DNA of 18,615 bases from UKL13-2 sp964417885 (GCA_964417885.1 CAYQKN010000076.1:1-18615), one strand, 5' to 3'. Counted from the first letter of the stretch, positions 1 through 8,077 are shown. The notes: generated by a model from the sequence alone, not told the origin. A program made the numbers and translations.

Positions 1-1317
1 AACATTGCGGAGGCGCTGCGTGACGTCCGCATGGCATTGCTTGCGGCCGACGTCGGCCTGCCGGTGGTCAAGGATTTCATCGCGCGAGTCAAGGAAAAGG
101 CGCTAGGCGCCGAGGTGATGAAAAGCCTGACGCCAGGTCAGGCGTTTGTCGGAATCGTGCACCGCGAACTGGTGACGCTGATGGGTGGCGACACAGCGGA
201 TTCGGCCGCAGCAGGCATGCCGCGTCTGAATACGCTGCCATTGAACCTGGCCACCACGCCGCCGGCGATCATCCTGATGGCTGGCTTGCAGGGTGCAGGC
301 AAGACCACCAGCGTCGGCAAACTGGCCAAGCTGCTGAAGGAACAGCACAAGAAAAAGGTGCTGGTGGTCAGCGTTGACGTCTACCGGCCGGCCGCAATTG
401 AACAGCTGAAGACACTGGCGGCCCAAGTGGGCGTCGATTTTTTCGCCAGCGACCTCTCGCAAAAACCGGTGGACATCGCGCTCGCCGCCAAGCAATGGGC
501 CAAGACCCATTTTCATGACCTGCTGATCGTCGACACCGCTGGCCGCCTCGCCATCGACGAGGCGATGATGAACGAGATCAAGGCAATTCATGCCGCCATC
601 ACGCCGATCGAAACCCTGTTCACCGTGGATGCGATGCAGGGGCAGGATGCCGTCAACGTGGCCAAGGCATTCAACGAGGCTCTGCCCCTGACCGGGGTGG
701 TGCTGACCAAGCTGGATGGCGATTCGCGCGGCGGTGCGGCGCTGTCTGTCCGGCACATCACCGGCAAGCCGATCAAGTTCGCCGGCGTGTCCGAGAAAAT
801 GGACGGTCTCGAAGCATTCCATGCCGAACGCATGGCATCGCGGGTACTCGGCATGGGCGACATGCTGTCGCTGATCGAGGGGGTGCAGAAAAACGTCGAC
901 CAGGAGGAGGCCCGCAAGCTCGCCGAGAAATTCCGCAAGGGCAAGGATTTTGACTTCGATGATTTCCGCAGCCAGCTGCAGCAGATGCGCAAAATGGGCG
1001 GCATGTCGGCACTGATGGACAAGTTGCCTTCCCAGCTGTCACAGGCGGCGCAGGCGGCACCCGACCTGCAGGAAAAGCAGATGCGGCGTACCGAGGGCGT
1101 GATCAACTCGATGACGCCGCTAGAGCGCCGCAAGCCGGATTTGATCAAGGCATCGCGCAAACGCCGCATCGCGGCCGGTGCCGGCGTCAGCGTGCAGGAA
1201 GTCAATCGCATCATCACGCAGTTCGAGCAGATGCAGAAAATGATGAAAATGATGAAGGGCGGCGGCATGGCCAAGATGATGCGGGGAATGAAAGGCATGC
1301 TGCCAGGCATGCGATAG
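1..1317 (+). CDS. ffh: Signal recognition particle protein Ffh (5' truncated)
   Basis: This is the GTPase subunit of the signal recognition particle. It binds 4.5S RNA and signal peptides of nascent membrane proteins and docks with FtsY. The reading frame is open from base 1, so about 25 N-terminal residues lie outside the window; the ATG at 31 is an internal Met in the conserved 'LRDVRMALL' stretch, not the start. Visible in order: the N domain, the P-loop GLQGAGKTT (about residue 95 of the visible protein), DTAGR, TKLDGDSRGG, and a C-terminal M domain with GGMSALMDKLP and a very Met-rich tail ending KGMLPGMR. The methionine bristles are the signal-peptide groove. Length fits the family once the missing end is added. 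An amidase gene follows after 39 bases on the same strand with no terminator seen. Identification is near certain. Confidence 0.98.
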   Translation, partial: NIAEALRDVRMALLAADVGLPVVKDFIARVKEKALGAEVMKSLTPGQAFVGIVHRELVTLMGGDTADSAAAGMPRLNTLPLNLATTPPAIILMAGLQGAGKTTSVGKLAKLLKEQHKKKVLVVSVDVYRPAAIEQLKTLAAQVGVDFFASDLSQKPVDIALAAKQWAKTHFHDLLIVDTAGRLAIDEAMMNEIKAIHAAITPIETLFTVDAMQGQDAVNVAKAFNEALPLTGVVLTKLDGDSRGGAALSVRHITGKPIKFAGVSEKMDGLEAFHAERMASRVLGMGDMLSLIEGVQKNVDQEEARKLAEKFRKGKDFDFDDFRSQLQQMRKMGGMSALMDKLPSQLSQAAQAAPDLQEKQMRRTEGVINSMTPLERRKPDLIKASRKRRIAAGAGVSVQEVNRIITQFEQMQKMMKMMKGGGMAKMMRGMKGMLPGMR

Positions 1318-1356
1318 CCCTTCCATCCGCCACCACCCCGTTAAAGGCTTCTCGAC

Positions 1357-2598
1357 ATGATCGGCGATTGCGAATTCCGCATCGAGGACTGCCTTGGCCA
1401 GATCAGCATGCTCGATGAACGTATCGGCGCGTGGGAATACGTCGATGCCGGCGGGGCGATCGAGCGCGCGCGCCAGCTCGACCGCGCCGTTCAGCACGGC
1501 CCGCTGCACGGCATGGCGGTCGGCGTAAAGGACATCATCGATGTCGGCGGCATGCCGACCCGCTGCGGCACGCCGATTTATGCGCAAAACATCGCGCGGA
1601 TCGATGCAACCTGCGTCGCGCTGGCAAAGGCTGCCGGGGCGGTGATAATCGGCAAGACCGCCACCACCGAGCTCGCGGCTTTCCAGCCGGCCAGGACCAG
1701 AAACCCCCAGCAGCTCGACCACACCCCCGGCGGCTCTTCGTCGGGATCGGCGGCCGCCGTGTCGGCCGGCATGGTGCCGATGGCCTTCGGCACCCAGACG
1801 GCGGGCTCGGTCATCCGGCCGGCCGCCTACTGCGGGGTGGTCGGCTTCAAGCCCACCTTCGGCCTGGTTCCGCGTGGCGGCGTGAAGCTGCAGTCGGAAA
1901 CCCTCGATACCGTTGGCGTGTTTACGCGCACGGTCGAAGACGCCCTGAAATGGTATGCCGCGATGTCCGGCGGTCAGCTGCAGCCGACTGCAAACGCTGC
2001 CGGCGAGCGCACGTTGCGAATCACCATCCTGACCAATCTGCTGGACCGTGCCGACGTCGACATGTCGGTCGCCATTGCCGAAGCCGCGGACGCGCTGTCG
2101 GCGGCAGGTGTGCGGGTGCGCGAAGCCCGCCTCCCGGCGCTGTTCGACGATGCGCAGAAAGACCAGCGCACCATCCAGCTGGCAGAAATGGCACGCCACT
2201 ATCGCGTCGAGCATCGCGACTTTCGCTCCCAGCTCAGCGATGCCATTGTCGCCATGCTGGACGAAGGCGCCGCCATCGACCAGCACGATTACCTCGATGC
2301 GCTTCAGCGAACCGACTCAGCGCGCAAGCAGGCCGACGTCCTGCTGGGTGAAGCGGATGCCTGGCTGATGCCCTCCGCACCGGGCGCGGCGCCGAAGGGC
2401 CTGGCATCGACCGGCGACCCGGTGTTCAACCGCCTGGCCACCACCCTGCACCTGCCTGCCATCAATCTGCCGGTCTATCGCAACAAGAACCGGATGCCGC
2501 TGGGCATGCAATTGATCGGCGCACGCCATCAGGACGAAAAACTGCTGGCAACCGCGCAACGGGCAATGGATTACATGCGCGTTGCGGCGCATGAGTGA
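1357..2598 (+). CDS. Amidase-signature family hydrolase
   Basis: A 413-residue amidase-signature enzyme that hydrolyses an amide bond; the substrate cannot be read from sequence. The Ser-cisSer-Lys triad is complete: Lys58 in GVKDIIDV, cis-Ser127 in TPGGSSSGSAA, and nucleophile Ser151 in GTQTAGSVIRPA. The 24- and 93-residue spacings to Ser151 match characterised amidases such as malonamidase E2. It is shorter than GatA (about 485) and there is no gatB or gatC nearby, so it is not the Glu-tRNA amidotransferase subunit. No signal peptide is seen, so it is probably cytoplasmic. The ATG at 1357 was chosen because little sequence remains before the conserved fold; an ATG at 1408 (MLDERIG) is a possible alternative. 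Its 3' end overlaps the downstream GNAT gene by 8 bases, suggesting translational coupling. Confidence 0.9.
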   Translation: MIGDCEFRIEDCLGQISMLDERIGAWEYVDAGGAIERARQLDRAVQHGPLHGMAVGVKDIIDVGGMPTRCGTPIYAQNIARIDATCVALAKAAGAVIIGKTATTELAAFQPARTRNPQQLDHTPGGSSSGSAAAVSAGMVPMAFGTQTAGSVIRPAAYCGVVGFKPTFGLVPRGGVKLQSETLDTVGVFTRTVEDALKWYAAMSGGQLQPTANAAGERTLRITILTNLLDRADVDMSVAIAEAADALSAAGVRVREARLPALFDDAQKDQRTIQLAEMARHYRVEHRDFRSQLSDAIVAMLDEGAAIDQHDYLDALQRTDSARKQADVLLGEADAWLMPSAPGAAPKGLASTGDPVFNRLATTLHLPAINLPVYRNKNRMPLGMQLIGARHQDEKLLATAQRAMDYMRVAAHE

Positions 2599-3100
2599 GC
2601 CGGTTCGTATCGCGCTGCTCGGCGACGTGCCCGACGTCATCCCGACGCTGGCGCGCTGGTACAAAGCGGAGTGGACAGCCTGGTTTGCGGACATGGCGAG
2701 CGAGGAAATCGAGGCCGATTTTCGGCTGCTCCTCCAGCGCAACCACCTGCCGCTTGGCCTGGTGGCGTTCAACACCACGGGACAACCCATCGGTGTCTGC
2801 TCGATCAGGAGCGACACCTTCGCCCCCTATCCACACGCAGGAACGTGGCTGCGCGGGTTGTATGTGACGCCCGATGAGCGCGGCAAAAACATTGCGGGGC
2901 ACCTGATCCGGGCGGCGGAGCAAACCGCTGCGCAACTGACGCTGACCAAGCTCTATGCCGCCACGCACTCTGCCGCCGGCACGTTTGAACGGGCGGGCTG
3001 GCTTGGCTTTGACCAGGTGTTGCATGACGGGCAAAAACTGATCATTTTCGGCAGGCAAGTCCGCCAGGCTTCGGCCGGGGCGCCGTTTCAACAGATCTGA
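2591..3100 (+). CDS. GNAT-family N-acetyltransferase
   Basis: A 169-residue protein with the GNAT fold, predicted to transfer an acetyl group from acetyl-CoA to an unidentified amine. Motif A is visible around residues 89-105 as LRGLYVTPDERGKNIAGHLI, where RGKNIAG is the pyrophosphate-binding Q/R-x-x-G-x-G/A loop. The C-terminal FERAGWLGFD resembles the usual motif B region. The reading frame can extend to a TTG at 2582, but the ATG at 2591 (MSEPVRIALLG) is preferred; it overlaps the amidase stop by 8 bases. The pairing with an amidase suggests they are co-expressed and perhaps act on related amino or amide compounds, but that is inference. Confidence 0.85.
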   Translation: MSEPVRIALLGDVPDVIPTLARWYKAEWTAWFADMASEEIEADFRLLLQRNHLPLGLVAFNTTGQPIGVCSIRSDTFAPYPHAGTWLRGLYVTPDERGKNIAGHLIRAAEQTAAQLTLTKLYAATHSAAGTFERAGWLGFDQVLHDGQKLIIFGRQVRQASAGAPFQQI

Positions 3101-3193
3101 AAATCAAACTCGCCATTTGGCGCGCCTCACCAGCCCTTTTCGTCTGGGAAGGCCCGCCAGTGCTGGAGTTTGGCGTTTGCGGCCTCTATCCGG

Positions 3194-3931
3194 TCAGTTC
3201 TGCCGGAACCGGTGCTGCCAGGTCTGGCTGACCGGCAGCCGGTCCTCGCAACCCTTGAGCAGGACCGTCATGCCGCCCTCGCCGTCGCGCTGGATCGCCG
3301 CCACCCGGGCCACATTGATGATGGTGCCGCGGTGGATCTGCCAGAACGCCTCGCCGTCCAGCTCATCGAGCAGTTCGCGCAGCGGCTTGCGGATCAGCGA
3401 CTCGCCCTGCGCGGTAACCACCCGCGTATATTTGGTATCGGACTGGAAGTAAAACACTTCGTCGACCGTGATGAACTTGATGGTATTGCCGACCGAGGCC
3501 TGGATCCAGCGCAGTTTGCCCTCGGGTCGCGCGCCAAGCCGGGTGATCAGGCCGCGCAGATCTGCCGGTGGCGCCGTCAACTTTGACTTCAGGCGCGCCA
3601 CCGTGGTGAGGAATCGGGCCGGTTCGACCGGCTTCAGCACATAGTCGACGGCACCGTGCTCAAAGGCGCGGATGGCGTACTCGTCATAGGCGGTAATGAA
3701 AACAATGTGGCAGCGGCCGGCCGCATGGCGCGCGACATCGATGCCCGACATGCCCGGCATGCGAATGTCCAGAAAGGCGATATCAGGCTTGAGATCGTCG
3801 ATCATGCGCGAGCCGGTCACGCCATCGGCCGCCTCCCCGGCGATGACCAGTTCCGGCCAGGTCTGGCTGAGCGTGTCCTTCAGTTGCGAACGAAGCAGAT
3901 CTTCGTCCTCACAGATGATGCAGGTCGGCAT
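3194..3931 (-). CDS. LytTR-type response regulator (AlgR/LytR class)
   Basis: A 245-residue response regulator. The receiver domain occupies residues 1-115, with acidic residues E8/D9, phospho-acceptor Asp55 in FLDIRMPG, Thr80 and Lys100 (DYVLKPVEP). The C-terminal part, about 140-243, is a LytTR DNA-binding domain (IKFITVDEVFYFQSDTKYT, then FWQIHRGTIINVARV). It is the expected partner of the histidine kinase directly upstream: the kinase stop codon (3932-3934) abuts this ATG with no intervening base, so the two are translated from one message. In other bacteria, LytTR regulators of this class control cell-surface, exopolysaccharide or peptide-transport genes; the targets here are unknown. 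The gene is convergent with the GNAT gene, with 93 non-coding bases between. Confidence 0.93.
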   Translation of the reverse strand: MPTCIICEDEDLLRSQLKDTLSQTWPELVIAGEAADGVTGSRMIDDLKPDIAFLDIRMPGMSGIDVARHAAGRCHIVFITAYDEYAIRAFEHGAVDYVLKPVEPARFLTTVARLKSKLTAPPADLRGLITRLGARPEGKLRWIQASVGNTIKFITVDEVFYFQSDTKYTRVVTAQGESLIRKPLRELLDELDGEAFWQIHRGTIINVARVAAIQRDGEGGMTVLLKGCEDRLPVSQTWQHRFRQN

Positions 3932-5620
3932 TTATGCGCTTTCTTTCGGTAAGGTAAGGATCGCCCTGACGCCGCTGGGCTGGTTTGCTTCCAGGGCCAG
4001 GCTGGCCCGGTCGCCGTAAAGCGTTTCGAGGCGCTCGCGAATATTAGCGAGGCCGATGCCGGTGCCGGACGCTGCGGTCGAAAACCCGCCGCCGGTGTCG
4101 GCCACATCGAGCCGCAGCCGGTCGCTGCCCACCTGCAGGCTGACAAAAATGGATCCGCCATCCGCCTTCTGTTCCAGGCCGTGCTTGATGGCGTTTTCCA
4201 CCAGTGTGATCAGGGCCATGGTCGGAATGGCGCAATCAGCCGCCTCACCGGGCGCGTCGACGGTAAATTGCAGCCGCGCGCCCATCCGGATCTGCATGAT
4301 GCCCAGATAGGCGCGCACCAGGTCGAATTCATCGGCCAGGCGCGCGGTCGCCTGCTTCATGCGCGGCAGGGCCAGTCGCAGGTAGCGGATCAGGTCGCTG
4401 GTCATGTCGGCGGCCTTGCCCGCATCGTGGCGGATCAGGTACTGGATGCTGGCCAGGGTGTTGAACAGGAAATGCGGTTCAATCTGGGCCGACAGCGCCA
4501 CCAGTCGCGCTTCCGCCAGCTGCCGCTGCAGCTCGGCTTTTTCACGGCCGGCCTGAATCAGCTGGCGCTGTTCGCGCTCGCGGCCGCGTTCGCGCAACCG
4601 GTTGACCGCCATACCCGCGAAAGTCGCGGCGACTGCGAGGGCGGCAATATTGCTTCCGTCGGTCCAGGCCTGCTCGGGATTGAACAGCAACACCGGCGCA
4701 AATACGGCGGGCCACAGGTTGTTGAGCATCGATTCGACGTTTTCCTGCGCAGCGGAGCGCAGCTTGCGGCGCACTTGCAGGCGAAACCGCAGGAAGGCAA
4801 CCAGCTCAAGCAAGACACCGAGGGCAAACGCACCAACGACCAATTCCGCCTTTCCGGGCTTGGCCATACCAGGCAACAGCAGCGCGTACATCGCGGCAAG
4901 CGCCAGCAGCCGCTGCCACGCACCGGCTTCCATCACCGCCGGCGGCGTGTTGCCGGGCGCCGCCGCGCACAGCGAGGTGCCACCGGCGGGCGCCGCCGCG
5001 ACCGGGAATTCGCCGGTCGTGATGCGCGCCGTCAGGGCGCGGATATGTTCCCAGCTTCGACCGTAATTGGGCGCCCACTTGAAGACAAACATGCGCGGTA
5101 CGGCACGTATCGTGACCTCGCAAGGGTAGGAACCGGTGGCGGAAATCGTCAGGATTTCACCATAGCTTCGCCAATTCTGCGCCGTCACCGCCTCAACCCT
5201 GCGAGCGGCAAGATCCTGTTTCAGGATCACCGCACCGTAGTCGGCCAGGGCCTCGGTCGCACGACGCAGTGCATCGTCGCCGGCAATATTGAGTTCCACG
5301 ACAGCCGAATGGTCCGGCTTGAAGATTTCGTTGTCTTCCGCCGTATCGGCATCAATATTGAGGCGCGCCAGGGCTTTGCGCTCAAAGTAAGCAAACAGCG
5401 CCCCCATCATCACGCCAAACAAACCCGCCGCAATCAGCGCCCCCAGCAGCCGACCCGTCATGCCGGGATATTTGACCAGGTCGATCGCAACCAGCAAGGC
5501 GCCATAAACAACGGCGCATGCAATGCCGATGCGCCAGTAGCGCATGCGAATACCCAACATTTTGCGCCGTCGGTTTGCGCCGGCTGCAGGTGTCGCCAGG
5601 GGAATCGAGGAATCGTTCAT
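3932..5620 (-). CDS. LytS/AlgZ-like membrane sensor histidine kinase
   Basis: A 562-residue sensor kinase. N-terminal hydrophobic segments are seen at about 29-48 and 58-79. A soluble region of about 110 residues follows (about 95-205), which I cannot assign to a known sensor domain. Further hydrophobic segments lie at about 237-252, 260-279, 300-315 and 325-340, then a short coiled region (RERGREREQRQLIQAGREKAELQRQL). The His_kinase core has phospho-acceptor His383 in IEPHFLFNTLASIQYL, followed by the HATPase: VENAIKHG (N476), DTGGGF and GTGIGLANIRERL. This is the HPK8/LytS type, matching the LytTR partner. Start choice: ATG at 5620 (MNDSSIPL); an in-frame GTG at 5629 would add three residues. 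The gene is divergent from the rpsP operon. Confidence 0.9.
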   Translation of the reverse strand: MNDSSIPLATPAAGANRRRKMLGIRMRYWRIGIACAVVYGALLVAIDLVKYPGMTGRLLGALIAAGLFGVMMGALFAYFERKALARLNIDADTAEDNEIFKPDHSAVVELNIAGDDALRRATEALADYGAVILKQDLAARRVEAVTAQNWRSYGEILTISATGSYPCEVTIRAVPRMFVFKWAPNYGRSWEHIRALTARITTGEFPVAAAPAGGTSLCAAAPGNTPPAVMEAGAWQRLLALAAMYALLLPGMAKPGKAELVVGAFALGVLLELVAFLRFRLQVRRKLRSAAQENVESMLNNLWPAVFAPVLLFNPEQAWTDGSNIAALAVAATFAGMAVNRLRERGREREQRQLIQAGREKAELQRQLAEARLVALSAQIEPHFLFNTLASIQYLIRHDAGKAADMTSDLIRYLRLALPRMKQATARLADEFDLVRAYLGIMQIRMGARLQFTVDAPGEAADCAIPTMALITLVENAIKHGLEQKADGGSIFVSLQVGSDRLRLDVADTGGGFSTAASGTGIGLANIRERLETLYGDRASLALEANQPSGVRAILTLPKESA

Positions 5621-5790
5621 GGCGCGCACTTTACCGCCCGGTCCGGTGGCGCGCCAAATCCGATGCGACCAGGGCGGCTCAAATCGTCACCAAACCGGGG
5701 AAAGCCGGTGCGAGCCAGCCTGACAGGCGCAACGTAACTCGCCGGCACCACCGCAAGGCGGGTCCGGCTACACCAGGGTCTTGGCAGGAC

Positions 5791-5820
5791 TTGCGCCGGT
5801 TTCCGGTTTCCGCTTATAAT
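5791..5820 (+). promoter_or_regulatory. Sigma70-like promoter of the rpsP operon
   Basis: A perfect -10 hexamer TATAAT at 5815-5820 is preceded by TTGCGC at 5791-5796 with an 18-base spacer. Transcription would begin near 5827 and leave a leader of about 138 bases before rpsP. The sequence match is strong; the start site is predicted, not measured. Confidence 0.7.
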
Positions 5821-5830
5821 TCAAAGCTTT

Positions 5831-5908
5831 CCCGCATTCATGGCAGTGCCGCTGCGGGAATAAACCGTTACCGGTTCGCAACCGGCTCGTTCCCCGTTGT
5901 CAACGGGG
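5831..5908 (+). promoter_or_regulatory. Structured leader of rpsP with three stem-loops
   Basis: The rest of the 5630-5964 gap holds three consecutive inverted repeats downstream of the predicted promoter. CCCGCA 5831-5836 pairs with TGCGGG 5853-5858. CCGGTT 5871-5876 pairs with AACCGG 5880-5885 across a 3-base loop. CCCCGTT 5892-5898 pairs with AACGGGG 5902-5908 across a 3-base loop. None is followed by a T-run, so they are not intrinsic terminators. Bases 5630-5790 hold nothing else I can recognise apart from the 5' region of the divergent kinase. Confidence 0.45.
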
Positions 5909-5964
5909 TGTTCAACAGGTCGATGTTCCGCTACGCGCGGGCAGGAACCAGACAGGAGAAGTAC

Positions 5965-6216
5965 ATGGTAGTTATTCGCATGGCGCGCGGTGGCGCGAAA
6001 AATCGTCCTTTCTATAACGTCGTCGTTGCAGACTCGCGCGACGCCCGCGATGGCCGCTTCATCGAGCGCATCGGTTTCTACAATCCGCTGGCCGGCGAAT
6101 CCGAAGAAGGATTCCGCATCGCCATGGATCGCCTGACCTTCTGGCAGGGCAAGGGCGCGCAAGCTTCCGACGCCGTTATGAAGCTTGTCCGGCGTGGCAA
6201 AAAAGCCGCCAAGTAA
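5965..6216 (+). CDS. rpsP: 30S ribosomal protein S16
   Basis: An 83-residue small-subunit ribosomal protein that stabilises 16S rRNA during 30S assembly. Family hallmarks are visible: MVVIRMARGGAKNRPFYNVVVADSR, then RDGRFIERIGFYNP, and a basic Lys/Arg-rich end (MKLVRRGKKAAK). Length is typical. The start is the ATG at 5965, set by a good ribosome binding site (AGGAG within 5953-5958). It is first in rpsP-rimM-trmD-rplS, the standard proteobacterial order. Its 3' end overlaps rimM in another frame. Confidence 0.98.
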   Translation: MVVIRMARGGAKNRPFYNVVVADSRDARDGRFIERIGFYNPLAGESEEGFRIAMDRLTFWQGKGAQASDAVMKLVRRGKKAAK

Positions 6217-6736
6217 TCCCACAGCCGACATTGTCGTGATGGCGCGCGTGGGCGCGCCGTTCGGCATCAAGGGCTGGATCAAGCTCCAGGCATTTACCCA
6301 GACCACCGACAGCCTCGATGCTTACGCGTCCTGGCTGCTGAAAGTCCCCGGCAAGGCGGACGCGGTTTGGGAGGAGTTTGAGGTCGAGGAATTTGCGGTC
6401 AACGTCAAGGGTGTGTTCGCCAAGCTGAAGGGCTGCGACGACCGCACCGCGGCGGAAAAACTGGTCAAGCGCGAAATCGGCATTCCTCGCGATGCGCTGG
6501 AGCAGACTGCGGAAGGCGAAGTGTTCTGGATCGACCTGATCGGCTGCGAGGTGATCAACACCACCGGCGCCAGGCTGGGCAGGGTCGAGACATTGATGGA
6601 AACCGGCGCCAACGACGTGCTGGTGGTGAAACTGGGCAGTGAGGAAACGCTGATCCCGTTCATCGATGATGTGATTTTGGCAGTCGACCGTGAATCAAAA
6701 CAGATCACCGTCAACTGGAGCGGGGAATTTCAGTGA
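6194..6736 (+). CDS. rimM: 16S rRNA processing / 30S maturation protein RimM
   Basis: A 180-residue assembly factor that binds S19 and helps mature the 3' domain of 16S rRNA in the 30S particle. The N-terminal beta-barrel begins VVMARVGAPFGIKGWIKLQAF. The C-terminal PRC-barrel contains FWIDLIGCEVINTTGARLGRV and ends LIPFIDDVILAVDRESKQITVNW. The start is uncertain. GTG 6194, ten bases after a GAAG, is my choice; a TTG at 6185 is also open; and an ATG at 6239 would cut into the first strand. Either early start overlaps rpsP by about 25-30 bases. The stop overlaps the trmD start through GTGA at 6733-6736, implying translational coupling. Confidence 0.95.
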   Translation: MAKKPPSNPTADIVVMARVGAPFGIKGWIKLQAFTQTTDSLDAYASWLLKVPGKADAVWEEFEVEEFAVNVKGVFAKLKGCDDRTAAEKLVKREIGIPRDALEQTAEGEVFWIDLIGCEVINTTGARLGRVETLMETGANDVLVVKLGSEETLIPFIDDVILAVDRESKQITVNWSGEFQ

Positions 6737-7521
6737 CGCCGCAGGATACGAAGCAATACAGCGTCGTCACCCTGTTTCCCGAGATGTTCGATGCGATAGC
6801 CGATTGCGGCATCACGCGTCGCGGGCTGGACGAAAAAGCGTGGCAACTGAAGTGCTGGAACCCGCGCGATTTCGCCACCAACGCCTACAAAACCATCGAC
6901 GATCGCCCTTACGGCGGCGGCCCGGGAATGGTGATGATGGCAGAGCCGTTGAACGCGGCGCTGGATGCGGCGGTCGGGCATCAGGTGGCACAAGGTGTGG
7001 CGAAGCCAAAGGTGGTGTACCTGACACCCCAGGCCAGGCCGATCGCGGATGCCGGCATCCGCGAACTGTTGCAGCAGGACGGCCTGATATTTTTGTGCGG
7101 CCGCTATGAAGGTGTCGACGAGCGGCTGATCGAGGCGCGCGTCGACATGGAAGTGTCGATCGGCGATTACGTGCTGTCTGGCGGCGAGCTGGCCGCGATG
7201 GTGCTGATCGATGCGATGGTGAGATTGTTGCCCGGCGTGCTGAACGACGGGCAGTCGGCGGTGCAGGATTCGTTCTCGCCGGCGCGTGATGGGTTGCTGG
7301 ATCATCCGCAGTACACGCGGCCGGAGTCGTGGAACGGAAAACCGGTTCCGCCGGTGCTGGTCAGCGGCGATCACGCCAGGATCGAGGCGTGGCGGCGAAA
7401 GCAGGCGCTGATGCGTACCCGGCAGCGACGGCCGGAACTGCTGGCGGACCGGCAGTGGAGCAAACAGGATTTGAAACTGCTTGATGAAATCAGGCAGGAG
7501 CAGGCAGCAGCAAAGTTGTAA
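6733..7521 (+). CDS. trmD: tRNA (guanine-37-N1)-methyltransferase TrmD
   Basis: A 262-residue SPOUT methyltransferase that makes m1G37 in tRNAs reading codons starting with C, preventing +1 frameshifts. Visible features: VVTLFPEMFDAI at the N terminus, RPYGGGPGMVM, LCGRYEGVDERLIE, and SIGDYVLSGGELAAMVLIDA, the trefoil-knot AdoMet site, followed by the conserved RLLPGVL and HPQYTRP. Length is typical. The GTG start at 6733 lies inside the rimM stop (GTGA), so initiation is probably coupled to rimM termination. A 96-base gap containing a hairpin separates it from rplS. Confidence 0.98.
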   Translation: MTPQDTKQYSVVTLFPEMFDAIADCGITRRGLDEKAWQLKCWNPRDFATNAYKTIDDRPYGGGPGMVMMAEPLNAALDAAVGHQVAQGVAKPKVVYLTPQARPIADAGIRELLQQDGLIFLCGRYEGVDERLIEARVDMEVSIGDYVLSGGELAAMVLIDAMVRLLPGVLNDGQSAVQDSFSPARDGLLDHPQYTRPESWNGKPVPPVLVSGDHARIEAWRRKQALMRTRQRRPELLADRQWSKQDLKLLDEIRQEQAAAKL

Positions 7522-7531
7522 CAACAAAACG

Positions 7532-7565
7532 CGCACATCAACCTGGACACCGGTTGCGCTGTGCG
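7532..7565 (+). promoter_or_regulatory. Nested stem-loop in the trmD-rplS gap
   Basis: CGCACA 7532-7537 pairs with TGTGCG 7560-7565, enclosing a second pair, AACC 7540-7543 with GGTT 7552-7555. It sits between the trmD stop and the rplS ribosome binding site and has no T-run, so it may be an mRNA processing, stability or translational control element for L19. Function is inferred only from position. Confidence 0.35.
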
Positions 7566-7617
7566 ACAGGCGCAAAGAAACATCTTTGGCCGTCAATTGA
7601 AACCGAAAGGAAACAAC

Positions 7618-8016
7618 ATGAACCTGATTCAAACGCTGGAACAAGAAGAAATGGCCCGCCTGGGCAAGAAGATCCCCGACTTTTCGCCGGGCGACACCGT
7701 CATCGTCAACGTCAACGTGATCGAAGGCGAGCGCAAGCGCGTCCAGGCTTACGAAGGCGTGGTAATTGCCAAGCGCAATCGCGGCCTCAATTCCTCGTTC
7801 ATCGTCCGCAAGATTTCATCCGGCGAAGGCGTCGAGCGTACCTTCCAGACCCACGCCCCGACCATCGCCTCGATCGAAGTCAAGCGCAAAGGCGACGTGC
7901 GCCGCGCCAAGCTCTACTATCTGCGCGATCGTTCGGGCAAGTCGGCACGTATCAAGGAAAAGCTGGACTACGTGTCCACGCAGACCAAGGGCGAAAAAGG
8001 CGAGAAGGCCGAATAG
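7618..8016 (+). CDS. rplS: 50S ribosomal protein L19
   Basis: A 132-residue large-subunit protein at the 30S-50S interface. It shows the L19 signature: MNLIQTLEQEEMARLGKKIPDFSPGDTVIVNVNVIEGERKRVQAYEGVVIAKRNRGLNSSF, split here by family landmarks FSPGDTV, EGERKRVQAYEGVVI and KVKR-like 'EVKRKGDVRRAKLYYLR'. The start at ATG 7618 is fixed by GAAAGGA at 7604-7610. The open frame upstream to 7561 is not coding. The C-terminal tail (TKGEKGEKAE) is slightly long and charged. It is the last gene of the operon, followed 20 bases later by a strong terminator. Confidence 0.98.
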   Translation: MNLIQTLEQEEMARLGKKIPDFSPGDTVIVNVNVIEGERKRVQAYEGVVIAKRNRGLNSSFIVRKISSGEGVERTFQTHAPTIASIEVKRKGDVRRAKLYYLRDRSGKSARIKEKLDYVSTQTKGEKGEKAE

Positions 8017-8036
8017 GCACGCCGTCCCGGAACAAA

Positions 8037-8066
8037 AACGGCACGCCTCGGCGTGCCGTTTTTTTT
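8037..8066 (+). terminator. Intrinsic terminator after rplS, possibly bidirectional
   Basis: AACGGCACGCC 8037-8047 pairs with GGCGTGCCGTT 8050-8060, an 11-bp perfect stem (the innermost pairs must open), followed by an unbroken T-run to 8066. The A-run at 8034-8038 gives U residues on the other strand, so the hairpin could also end transcription of the convergent metallopeptidase gene at 8078. Confidence 0.93.
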
Positions 8067-8077
8067 ACGCCGGCCGA

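Noticed and set aside
1357..2598. Glu-tRNA(Gln) amidotransferase subunit A (gatA)
   Set aside because: The triad is the same, but the protein is about 70 residues too short and there are no gatB/gatC neighbours.
3111..3122. Small hairpin CGCC-ATTT-GGCG between the GNAT and response-regulator genes as a terminator
   Set aside because: The stem is only four to five pairs and no T-run follows on either strand.
4181..5737. Long open frame on the + strand across the kinase gene
   Set aside because: It is a GC-rich antisense shadow; its translation is Gln/Arg/His-rich with no domain, while the minus strand encodes a clear kinase.
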